In this document: positions 1 to 5,023 of the stretch, piece by piece
How the letters are laid out: each line of letters begins with the position of its first letter
How positions within the stretch are numbered: position 1 is the first letter of the stretch
Source: a bacterium
GTDB taxonomy: Bacteria > Armatimonadota > Zipacnadia > Zipacnadales > Zipacnadaceae
Length of the DNA: 5,023 nucleotides
Direction of reading: 5' to 3'
Assembly (NCBI GenBank): GCA_030607655.1
Contig: JAUWJN010000202.1
Span: forward strand, 1 to 5,023
Program-made: the position numbers and the translations under genes
The notes under the pieces: generated by a model
What the model saw: only the letters and a program-made list of their open reading frames with translations
The model's database searches: none
What the model was told of the DNA's origin: nothing

Positions 1-393
1 CTGTTCAAGCTGCACAGCTTCCGCGTGATAGTAGAGAAGCGAGAGGAAGATGACCAGCCCTATGCTGAGGCGACCATAAAGCTGGAGGTCAACGGCGAAA
101 CCCTCCATACCGCTGCCGAGGGCACCGGCCCGGTGCATGCTCTGGACCAGGCTCTGCGCAAGGCACTAACTGAGAAGTACCCGGCGCTGGCCGAAGTGCA
201 TCTAACCGACTATAAGGTCCGGGTTCTGGATACCACCCGGGGCACGGCCACATCGGTCCAGGTTCTGATTGAGGCCACTGACGGCGAAGCCACCTGGGGC
301 ACGGTGGGCTCTCATGAGAATATCATTGAGGCCAGTTGGCAGGCGCTGGTAGATAGCATTGTTTACGGGCTGCTACGGCAGATGAGTGAATAG
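1..393 (+). CDS. cimA: (R)-citramalate synthase, C-terminal part (partial, runs off left edge)
   Basis: The reading frame is open from base 1 to a TAG stop and gives the last 130 residues of a protein that should be over 500 residues long. This is the C-terminal regulatory (LeuA allosteric/dimerisation) domain of the citramalate/isopropylmalate synthase family. Diagnostic stretches are the opening LFKLHSFRVIVEKRE, the AEGTGPVHALDQALRKAL block (about residues 39-56 of the fragment), LTDYKVRVLD, and NIIEASWQALVDSI near the end. The LTDYKVRVL and NIIEASWQALVDS wording fits the CimA branch better than LeuA or homocitrate synthase. CimA condenses pyruvate with acetyl-CoA to (R)-citramalate, which opens the threonine-independent route to isoleucine. 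In the family this domain binds the feedback inhibitor (isoleucine), but I cannot read its specificity here. The TIM-barrel catalytic domain lies outside the window. The GTG at 25 is an internal valine codon, not a start. The methyltransferase gene follows after 16 bp, suggesting one operon. Confidence 0.93.
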   Translation: MFKLHSFRVIVEKREEDDQPYAEATIKLEVNGETLHTAAEGTGPVHALDQALRKALTEKYPALAEVHLTDYKVRVLDTTRGTATSVQVLIEATDGEATWGTVGSHENIIEASWQALVDSIVYGLLRQMSE

Positions 394-395
394 CT

Positions 396-401
396 GGGGA
401 G
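396..401 (+). promoter_or_regulatory. Ribosome binding site of the methyltransferase gene
   Basis: GGGGAG lies 8 bases before the ATG at 410. It sits just after the cimA stop codon. It favours the ATG at 410 over the GTG at 386, which would overlap the end of cimA. Confidence 0.6.
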
Positions 402-409
402 CGGGGCCG

Positions 410-1201
410 ATGTGCCGCCTGGTGGTGACTACCTCACGAAACCCGACCGCGGAGCTGCGGGCCCAGGCTGAGCAGTGGGCACGCCGCCTGGGTACTAAAA
501 GCGTGGCGCGCAGCGCCCGCCGCCTGGCCACCATTGCGGCTGACGAAAATGTGCCCGGCGTCCTGGTCATTGGCGCCGCGCGCCCCACCTATTACGAGCC
601 GGCCTCTAGCCTAGAATACTTCTTTCACCCCAGTATGGCCAAGGTCCGCATCCACAATATCAAGACCGGGCGCGGGGATCCGATGATTACCGCTATGAGC
701 CTGACCGGGGGAGACCAGGTCCTGGACTGCACGCTGGGTCGAGCCGCCGATGCTATTGTGGCCAGTTGGGTGGTGGGGCCCCGCGGCAAGGTAGTGGGCA
801 TCGAGAAGGTGCCCATCATTGCCCAGATGGCAATTGCCGGTTTACAAGACTATGAAATTAGCCCCGCCGACGTGGCCGAGGCCATGCGGCGCATCAAGGC
901 TTATCAAGCCGACTACAACGAATATCTATCCAATTGTCCGGATAACGAATTTGACATTGTCTACTTTGACCCTATCTTCGATGAGCCGCTGGAGCGCTCC
1001 CTGGCCATAGTGCCACTGCGGGTGCTAGCCGATGATGAGCCGGTCGGGGCAGGGGCTATTGAACAGGCCTTACAGGTGGCCCGGCGCGGGGTGGTAATCA
1101 AGCAGCGCGTAGGCACCGGCTTGTGGGACGAGCTGCCCTTCTCCGTCGAACTTATCTCTGGCAGCAGCAGCCGTATAGAATACGGAGTCATCAAACCATA
1201 A
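410..1201 (+). CDS. Class I SAM-dependent methyltransferase, RsmJ/DUF548-like
   Basis: A 263-residue protein. The ATG at 410 is chosen because it has a GGGGAG ribosome site and gives the family-like N-terminus MCRLVVTTSRNP; the in-frame GTG at 386 would add 8 residues and overlap cimA. Domains: an N-terminal region to about residue 75 ending in the FFHPSMAKVR block (71-80), then a Rossmann-type methyltransferase fold. SAM motif I is VLDCTLGRAADAI (104-116), the ribose-binding acid is E132 in VVGIEKVP, and the motif IV loop is VYFDPIF (184-190), comparable to the DPMF loop of E. coli RsmJ. RsmJ methylates G1516 of 16S rRNA, but this protein belongs to a more distant branch and its substrate is unknown; rRNA or tRNA is only an inference. 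The motif I loop is odd: the usual G-x-G reads G110-R-A. It follows cimA by 16 bp and converges with the DUF429 gene. Confidence 0.82.
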   Translation: MCRLVVTTSRNPTAELRAQAEQWARRLGTKSVARSARRLATIAADENVPGVLVIGAARPTYYEPASSLEYFFHPSMAKVRIHNIKTGRGDPMITAMSLTGGDQVLDCTLGRAADAIVASWVVGPRGKVVGIEKVPIIAQMAIAGLQDYEISPADVAEAMRRIKAYQADYNEYLSNCPDNEFDIVYFDPIFDEPLERSLAIVPLRVLADDEPVGAGAIEQALQVARRGVVIKQRVGTGLWDELPFSVELISGSSSRIEYGVIKP

Positions 1202-1214
1202 CCGGCTGTATGGG

Positions 1215-1913
1215 CTACCGCGCGTAAGTTTCCAGCAGTTTCCCCGGCACCACCAGCAGACCCTCGTCTTTGTCGCCGACCCAGCAAGCCTTTGCGTGTC
1301 GCAGGGCATGAGCAGTAACTGCCCCGACGAGAGCGTCAATCTGATCTACCTTCAGGTGCTCTAAGTCGTCTACCACACCGTATTGACGCAGCAGGTCTAA
1401 CCGCGTTTGTCGCCCCTCAGGCTTCTTCTTTTTCCCCAGATACTTGCCTGCCATAACCGAGAATGACGCGTACGGGAAGTATTCGATCAGCAGCCTGCGG
1501 GGCAGGGGGGCCTGGCCCACGAAGTCCTCAAAGCCCGCTTTTTGCAGATTTCCGTACAAGTCATACCCCACGTTCATCCAGCTATTCCAGCGTCTAGCCT
1601 TGCCCGGTGGGGTGCAATAACACTGTATATTGCGGCGCACCAGCTCGTACTCGCAGCATCGGTAAGGGCTGTACTTCTTTGCATGGGGCACGAGTCCCAG
1701 CTTTGCGCGGTACTTTTTGTCCGCCATCAACCCACAGTTAGGTCGCCTTGGGCCATCAACAGCCACCCAGGCCTCCTTGTACTGGGAGACAATGTACTCC
1801 GCCGCCGAGGGTGCGTCGGGCTGTTGCACGGTCTCAGCTATCGTCAGGTCCTCGTGCAAAACTACAATGTCCTGCCGCTTCACTGCGATATCTACGCCAA
1901 TGTACACTATCAC
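1215..1913 (-). CDS. DUF429 family protein, predicted RNase H-fold nuclease
   Basis: A 232-residue protein matching the DUF429 family (predicted nuclease with an RNase H-like fold). The N-terminal strand MIVYIGVDIAVKRQDIVVL carries D8. Next comes WVAVDGPRRPNCG with D53 (about 49-61), then IEYFPYASF with E144 (143-151), a lysine-rich KKKKPEGRQTRLDLL segment (161-175), and a C-terminal helix DQIDALVGAVTAHAL with D190 and D193. D8, D53, E144 and D193 could form the acidic metal-binding cluster of the fold; this assignment is inferred from pattern, not structure. Three in-frame GTG codons (1919, 1913, 1907) could start it. The GAGGAG at 1926-1921 is 7 bases from the GTG at 1913 and only 1 base from that at 1919, so 1913 is chosen; there is no ATG start. 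The biological role of the family is unknown. It is the last of three leftward genes, 120 bp after yjbQ, and its stop is 13 bp from the methyltransferase stop. Confidence 0.85.
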   Translation of the reverse strand: MIVYIGVDIAVKRQDIVVLHEDLTIAETVQQPDAPSAAEYIVSQYKEAWVAVDGPRRPNCGLMADKKYRAKLGLVPHAKKYSPYRCCEYELVRRNIQCYCTPPGKARRWNSWMNVGYDLYGNLQKAGFEDFVGQAPLPRRLLIEYFPYASFSVMAGKYLGKKKKPEGRQTRLDLLRQYGVVDDLEHLKVDQIDALVGAVTAHALRHAKACWVGDKDEGLLVVPGKLLETYAR

Positions 1914-1920
1914 AATCACA

Positions 1921-1926
1921 CTCCTC
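1921..1926 (-). promoter_or_regulatory. Ribosome binding site deciding the DUF429 start
   Basis: GAGGAG on the minus strand (inside AGAGGAG), 7 bases before the GTG at 1913. It lies only 1 base from the GTG at 1919 and 13 bases from that at 1907, so it selects the middle of three clustered GTG codons. Confidence 0.65.
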
Positions 1927-2033
1927 TATCAGTTCATGAACGGGCAACGGGCCAGAGTTCCTGCCTTCGCCGCACAGACAGCTTCTGCAGGCAAGCGCTG
2001 CGCTCAACCGGCCCCTCCAACGGCAAGCACATT

Positions 2034-2447
2034 TTACTCCCCCATTACCTTTATTATCAGCCGCTTGCGGCGCTGGCCGTCGAACTCAGCGTAGTATATC
2101 TGCTGCCAGGGGCCTAGATCAAGTTGGCCCTCAGTGATGGGGACGATGACCTCGTGGTGGATAAGCAGACTCTTCAGGTGGGCGTCGCCATTGGTCTCGC
2201 CGGTGCGATGGTGGCGATACTCGGCGCGGAACGGGGCGAGGTCCTCCAGCCACTCGTCAATATCCTGGATGAGGCCGGATTCGGCGTCATTGACGTAAAC
2301 GCCGGCCGTTATGTGCATCGCCGAGACCAGCACCATCCCCTCGTGCACGCCGCTCTTACGCACTGCCTCTGCAACTTGCGGCGTGATATTGACATAGTCA
2401 CGCTTGGTGTCGGTATTGAACCACAAGTACTCAGTGTGCGCTTTCAT
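2034..2447 (-). CDS. yjbQ: YjbQ/UPF0047 family protein (secondary thiamine-phosphate synthase-like)
   Basis: A 137-residue, full-length member of the small YjbQ (UPF0047) family, starting MKAHTEYLWFNT. Conserved family blocks visible: VNITPQVAEAVRKSGV (19-34), AMHITAGVYVNDAESGL (43-59), EWLEDLAP (65-72), YRHHRTGETNGDAHLK (77-92), the LDLGPWQQIYYAEFDG block (109-124), and the basic end RRKRLIIKVMGE. H45, N53, E56, D88 and H90 are likely pocket residues. Members such as E. coli YjbQ have weak thiamine-phosphate synthase activity and can rescue thiE mutants; the true physiological role is unresolved. The ATG at 2447 is preferred because GGAGG sits 8 bases upstream; the TTG at 2462 would swallow that site and add five non-family residues. 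The gene lies 89 bp after the PEP-CTERM gene and 120 bp before the DUF429 gene on the same strand. No other thiamine gene is present. Confidence 0.92.
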   Translation of the reverse strand: MKAHTEYLWFNTDTKRDYVNITPQVAEAVRKSGVHEGMVLVSAMHITAGVYVNDAESGLIQDIDEWLEDLAPFRAEYRHHRTGETNGDAHLKSLLIHHEVIVPITEGQLDLGPWQQIYYAEFDGQRRKRLIIKVMGE

Positions 2448-2455
2448 TTTGTTAA

Positions 2456-2460
2456 CCTCC
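2456..2460 (-). promoter_or_regulatory. Ribosome binding site of yjbQ
   Basis: A perfect GGAGG on the minus strand, 8 bases before the ATG at 2447. It rules out the upstream in-frame TTG at 2462, which overlaps it. Confidence 0.75.
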
Positions 2461-2487
2461 AAGTGCTGTTAAGATAGATTGGCCTAG

Positions 2488-2535
2488 CTCCGGTTGAGTG
2501 GACTAACGCTACAACGCCGTCAGTACCACCCGGAG
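2488..2535 (-). other. Interrupted hairpin after the PEP-CTERM stop codon
   Basis: Read on the plus strand, CTCCGG (2488-2493), GTGG (2498-2501) and ACT (2502-2504) are answered in order by AGT (2522-2524), CCAC (2526-2529) and CCGGAG (2530-2535). This gives 13 pairs around a 17-base loop, with a 4-base bulge (2494-2497) on one arm and a single A (2525) on the other. On the minus-strand transcript it begins one base after the TGA of the PEP-CTERM gene and ends about 40 bases before yjbQ. No run of T follows, so it is not a standard intrinsic terminator. It could protect the 3' end or reduce read-through into yjbQ. It may also be chance. Confidence 0.4.
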
Positions 2536-2536
2536 A

Positions 2537-3955
2537 TCACTTGCTCGTACCCAACCATCGCCGCAGCGCTTCTGTCCCGACCAAGCCTAGGGCAAACAGT
2601 GCTAAAGTCGCTGGCTCGGGTATCGCCTTGTCCCCGATCTTGATGACGCCAATCGAGGAATTAGCGTTGTACTCGTCGTCATCAAAATACTGCAGCAGAT
2701 ATAGATTGCCCCACGGATCGAGGGTGCCACGAGTGGGCGTGTCATAGGAGGCGCAACCGGGGAATTGATATTCAAAGGAGGCCAATAGCGTCAAGTCCGG
2801 GGAGTACAGGTTGAACTCGGAGATGCAATCAGGCGGATATATGCCGTGCAGCACCAAGTTTCCCTCGGCGTCAATGAGTGAGCCATAGGGATACTTTGCG
2901 TCTTGGGGCAGGTATTCCTCCGCCAGCACGTTGCCCTCTTTATCGAGCTTCCACACCCCAGGACCGCCATCCACGTTACCACTTTGGTAAAGATAGTCCT
3001 CATCGTCAATGGCCAGGCCGCGCGGCGCGTCGAAGGAACCGCCCCAGTCCTTACAACGAGTCCAGACACGTTGGCCCTCAGTATCATACTTGACGAGACC
3101 GAAGTTCAAGTCCCCCGCCGGCATGGTCATGTCCGCACTGCCCGAGATATACACGCTTCCCTCGCTGTCCACCACCAATTCCCAGATATCGTCCCAGCCC
3201 TCCGCGTCGGTATAATAATCATGCAGATAGTCCTTGGCCTCCCACAGTATTTCGCCGTCCGCGTCCAATTTGTAGATTCCTATGGGCTCACTATCGCGCG
3301 GATAACCGTACTCCCTCAGCCCGGTGGCGATGTAGATATTGCCGGCGCTGTCCAGCGCCGGCCCCACCGCCCCATCCCAGATACTCGCCCAGTCAGTGCC
3401 ACGAGCAATGTCTGTCTGCCACATAATGCTCCCGTCGGCACTGGACACTTTCATCACCCGGGCATAGGTCTCAGCCTCTTCCACGGCTGTGGCGTGGGCG
3501 ATGAGATTACCGTCGGCGGCTACAGCCACACGGTGTACGCCAGTGTAGTTGCCCACGGGAGGGATATAATCCCGCTCGTACCAGATCTCGTTTAGTTCCG
3601 AGTCGAATTTCGCGATGAAGCCGTAGTACGGCGCACTGTTACCATCGCAAGTTGCGCCCGAGATGTATACGTAGCCACCAGCATCGATGGCTAGCCCATA
3701 GCCATCCACACTGCCAGCGCCACTGGCAAAGTGGCTATCCTGCCACTTCTTTGCCCATGTCATCGAGAACTGGATGTCCGCATCGGCGAGAGTTGCGCCG
3801 ACTAGCAAGAGAGCCACTGCCACCATCAAACACAATGGGGGGGTAGGGGACATCGAAATGTGAAATTGCCAGTAGTACACGGGTTTGCTTCCCTTTGCCT
3901 CCTGCTGATACTTGCACGCTGGCTTGTTTATTGCTACAATTCCCGTACGTGTCAT
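2537..3955 (-). CDS. Secreted seven-bladed beta-propeller protein with PEP-CTERM sorting signal
   Basis: A 472-residue exported protein of unknown function. The ATG at 3955 has AAGGA 5 bases upstream. The N-terminus is basic (residues 1-34), followed by a hydrophobic segment LMVAVALLLVGATLA (about 43-57) with a plausible signal-peptidase site after ADA (57-59). Starting at Met35 (3853) would give a shorter signal peptide, but it lacks a ribosome site and basic residues. Residues 86-440 contain seven degenerate repeats of the form D-x-x-G-x-(hydrophobic)-Y-(hydrophobic) followed by K-(hydrophobic)-D-x-x-G-x-(hydrophobic)-W, as in SBBP/NHL-type propellers. The C-terminus is a PEP-CTERM tail: IPEPATLALFALGLVG, then RRW and a short end. 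Such proteins are known substrates of exosortase, which is absent from this window. Four cysteines in the mature part (103, 301, 377, 401) could form disulfides. The protein probably binds a ligand or polymer at the cell surface; no catalytic motif is visible. yjbQ follows after 89 bp; gatB is divergent. Confidence 0.88.
   Translation of the reverse strand: MTRTGIVAINKPACKYQQEAKGSKPVYYWQFHISMSPTPPLCLMVAVALLLVGATLADADIQFSMTWAKKWQDSHFASGAGSVDGYGLAIDAGGYVYISGATCDGNSAPYYGFIAKFDSELNEIWYERDYIPPVGNYTGVHRVAVAADGNLIAHATAVEEAETYARVMKVSSADGSIMWQTDIARGTDWASIWDGAVGPALDSAGNIYIATGLREYGYPRDSEPIGIYKLDADGEILWEAKDYLHDYYTDAEGWDDIWELVVDSEGSVYISGSADMTMPAGDLNFGLVKYDTEGQRVWTRCKDWGGSFDAPRGLAIDDEDYLYQSGNVDGGPGVWKLDKEGNVLAEEYLPQDAKYPYGSLIDAEGNLVLHGIYPPDCISEFNLYSPDLTLLASFEYQFPGCASYDTPTRGTLDPWGNLYLLQYFDDDEYNANSSIGVIKIGDKAIPEPATLALFALGLVGTEALRRWLGTSK
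2540..2623 (-). other. PEP-CTERM sorting domain (codons 445-472)
   Basis: The encoded tail reads I-P-E-P-A-T (445-450), a short hydrophobic helix (451-460), then T-E-A-L and the basic pair R465-R466, ending eight residues after L464. This order (PEP motif, membrane helix, arginine cluster at the extreme C-terminus) is the known exosortase recognition layout. E462 inside the helix end and the extra WLGTSK after the arginines are slightly atypical. Confidence 0.88.
2636..3700 (-). repeat. Seven degenerate beta-propeller repeats (codons 86-440)
   Basis: Seven protein-level repeats, at about residues 86-130, 141-183, 193-243, 257-304, 311-350, 357-398 and 408-440. Each opens with a signature such as DAGGYVYISG, AADGNLIAHA, DSAGNIYIAT, DSEGSVYISG, DDEDYLYQSG, DAEGNLVLHG or DPWGNLYLLQ. 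Most then have a strand ending in K-(hydrophobic)-D-x-x-G-x-(hydrophobic)-W. The count of seven matches the commonest closed propeller. The repeats have diverged at the DNA level, so this is an old duplication, not a tandem DNA repeat. Confidence 0.75.
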
Positions 3956-4024
3956 GGCAGTCCTTCAGTAATTGCTAATTGGCAGAATAAACATATTTAC
4001 AGTCGCCAGCGGGAGTGAATATTG
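3956..4024. promoter_or_regulatory. Divergent promoter region between the PEP-CTERM gene and gatB
   Basis: This 69-bp gap separates two divergent starts and is visibly richer in A and T than the flanking genes. For gatB a weak candidate is TTGCTA (3972-3977), 16 bases, then TATTTA (3994-3999). For the PEP-CTERM gene, the minus strand holds TTCACT, about 18 bases, then TATGTT. Both are poor matches to the sigma-70 consensus. The region must serve at least one of the genes, but the exact boxes are uncertain. Confidence 0.4.
4011..4015 (+). promoter_or_regulatory. Ribosome binding site of gatB
   Basis: GGGAG lies 9 bases before the ATG at 4025. An in-frame TTG at 4022 directly precedes that ATG and would add one residue; the ATG is the more natural start. 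Confidence 0.5.
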
Positions 4025-5023
4025 ATGGCTTTGCAGCCGTGTATTGGTCTGGAAGTCCACGCGGAGTTGAGTACCGAGTCCAAGATGTTCTGCGGGTGTA
4101 AGAATGAATTTGGCGCCCCGCCTAACAGTAATTGCTGTCCGGTGTGCCTGGGGCTGCCCGGCTCGCTGCCGGTGCCCAACAAGACCGCAGTTGAATATGT
4201 GATAAAAACTGGTCTGGCCTTAGATTGTCAGGTAGCTGCGCACTGTCGCTTCGCCCGCAAAAACTATTTCTATCCCGACCTGCCCAAGAACTTTCAGATA
4301 AGCCAGTATGATGAGCCGCTTACCTACGGCGGGCATATTGACCTGATGGTGGACGGCGAGCCGGTGCGCATCAGAATCCGCCGCTGTCACCTGGAGGAGG
4401 ATACCGGCAAGAACATTCACCTTCCCGATGGCCGCAGCCTGGTGGATTATAATCGTTGCGGCATTCCGCTTATGGAGATTGTTACCGAGCCGGATTTCAC
4501 CGCGCCCGAGCAGATAACGACCTACCTGCTTGAGCTGCGGTCAATCCTGCGTTATATCGGGGTTTCCAGCGCCAATATGGAGGAGGGGGCACTGCGGGCT
4601 GAGCCGACGGTTAACCTGATTGACCCTGACAACGAGCAAGCCACCCCTATGGTTGAGATAAAGAATCTTAACTCAATCAAGTCAGTCTATGAGGCAGTGG
4701 CCCACGAAATTCAGCGGCAGTATCGCGCCGTAGAGACCGGCGAGGAGATGTTCCAGGAGACACGGCTGTGGAATGAAGAGGAAGGCTACACTGCGACGAT
4801 GCGCCGCAAGGAGACCGCTGATGACTATATGTACTTTCCTGAGCCGGACCTGGTGCCCCTGGCACCTGACCCGCAGTGGGTCCAGAGCATAAAAGACAGT
4901 CTGCCGGAGCTGCCTGCTGCCCGTCGCCGCAGGCTGGTTGAACAGTATGACCTGCCAGAATATGATGCTGACGTGCTCACTGATAGCAAAGCTCTGGCGG
5001 ACTATTTCGAGCAGACCGTGGCC
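4025..5023 (+). CDS. gatB: Aspartyl/glutamyl-tRNA(Asn/Gln) amidotransferase subunit B, N-terminal part (partial, runs off right edge)
   Basis: The frame stays open for 333 codons to the window edge, about two thirds of a usual GatB. GatB, with GatA and GatC, converts Glu-tRNA(Gln) and Asp-tRNA(Asn) to the amide forms; GatB binds the tRNA and activates the acid group with ATP. Family hallmarks: CIGLEVHAELSTESKMF (6-22), CPVCLGLPGSLPVPN (38-52), ARKNYFYPDLPKNFQISQYD (a block at about residues 77-96), HLEEDTGK (122-129), NRCGIPLMEIVTEPDF (143-158), EIKNLNS, QETR and YFPEPDL (270-276). H12, E125 and E151 fall where, as I recall, the Mg/ATP activation site of Staphylococcus aureus GatB lies. Cysteines 23, 25, 38 and 41 form a C-x-C plus C-x2-C set that may bind zinc. 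The usual RCDANVSV stretch is replaced by RAEPTVNL (191-198), and DYRYFP reads DYMYFP. gatA and gatC are not upstream, so gatB is first in its unit here. Confidence 0.96.
   Translation, partial: MALQPCIGLEVHAELSTESKMFCGCKNEFGAPPNSNCCPVCLGLPGSLPVPNKTAVEYVIKTGLALDCQVAAHCRFARKNYFYPDLPKNFQISQYDEPLTYGGHIDLMVDGEPVRIRIRRCHLEEDTGKNIHLPDGRSLVDYNRCGIPLMEIVTEPDFTAPEQITTYLLELRSILRYIGVSSANMEEGALRAEPTVNLIDPDNEQATPMVEIKNLNSIKSVYEAVAHEIQRQYRAVETGEEMFQETRLWNEEEGYTATMRRKETADDYMYFPEPDLVPLAPDPQWVQSIKDSLPELPAARRRRLVEQYDLPEYDADVLTDSKALADYFEQTVA

Noticed and set aside
25..393. A separate small gene starting at the GTG at 25
   Set aside because: The frame continues upstream to base 1 with clear CimA sequence, so the GTG is an internal codon of a truncated gene.
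961..1339. Minus-strand frames opposite the end of the methyltransferase and overlapping the DUF429 end
   Set aside because: They have low-complexity translations with no family resemblance and conflict with two supported genes.
1834..2007. A 57-codon minus-strand frame starting at a TTG after GGAGGGG, in the gap before the DUF429 gene
   Set aside because: More than half of it overlaps the DUF429 coding start in another frame, the ribosome site is only 4 bases from the TTG, and the product is cysteine-rich with no recognisable features.
1914..2033. Possible promoter or terminator in the 120-bp gap between yjbQ and the DUF429 gene
   Set aside because: Only short inverted matches of 4-6 bp and no convincing -10 box or T run were found; nothing beyond the DUF429 ribosome site can be supported.
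1542..2117. A 191-codon plus-strand frame across the DUF429 gene and the gap to yjbQ
   Set aside because: The translation resembles no protein family and is antisense to two well-supported genes.
2124..2477. A 117-codon plus-strand frame opposite yjbQ
   Set aside because: It is the antisense shadow of a conserved, full-length YjbQ gene.
2903..3595. A 230-codon open frame on the plus strand opposite the PEP-CTERM gene
   Set aside because: It has no recognisable family and lies wholly inside a clearly real gene on the other strand; the open frame is a by-product of that gene's codon use.

Overview
The window looks like ordinary chromosome from a moderately GC-rich bacterium. The coding content is mostly conserved metabolic and translation genes. 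One protein stands out: a secreted protein with a C-terminal PEP-CTERM sorting signal. That signal is known from diderm bacteria that carry exosortase and make exopolysaccharide. A diderm, probably environmental lineage is therefore likely; Armatimonadota or a similar group is a guess, and the sequence alone does not settle it. I see no tRNA, rRNA, CRISPR array, transposase or phage gene.

Layout. Positions 1-1201 (+) hold the last 130 residues of a citramalate synthase (cimA) and, 16 bp later, a class I SAM-dependent methyltransferase of the RsmJ/DUF548 type; the two are probably co-transcribed. Positions 1215-3955 (-) hold three genes read leftward: the PEP-CTERM protein (3955-2537), a YjbQ/UPF0047 protein (2447-2034) and a DUF429 RNase-H-fold protein (1913-1215). 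The methyltransferase and the DUF429 gene converge with only 13 bp between them. From 4025 to the right edge (+) runs the first 333 codons of gatB, the B subunit of the Asp/Glu-tRNA amidotransferase. It is divergent from the PEP-CTERM gene across a 69-bp, relatively AT-rich gap that should hold both promoters.

How the genes relate. cimA serves isoleucine synthesis, gatB serves Gln-tRNA/Asn-tRNA formation, and the methyltransferase may modify RNA. These are independent housekeeping roles. The three leftward genes share a strand and have gaps of 89 and 120 bp, so they may form a loose transcription unit, but no common pathway is evident.

Most noteworthy items: the PEP-CTERM protein appears to be a complete seven-bladed beta-propeller built from seven degenerate repeats; an interrupted 13-bp hairpin begins directly after its stop codon; GatB has an unusual segment where the family is normally strongly conserved; and the methyltransferase has a degenerate SAM-binding glycine loop. 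I did not find convincing evidence of a new multi-gene system. Every gap is shorter than 300 bp and is described in the features or findings where something could be seen.
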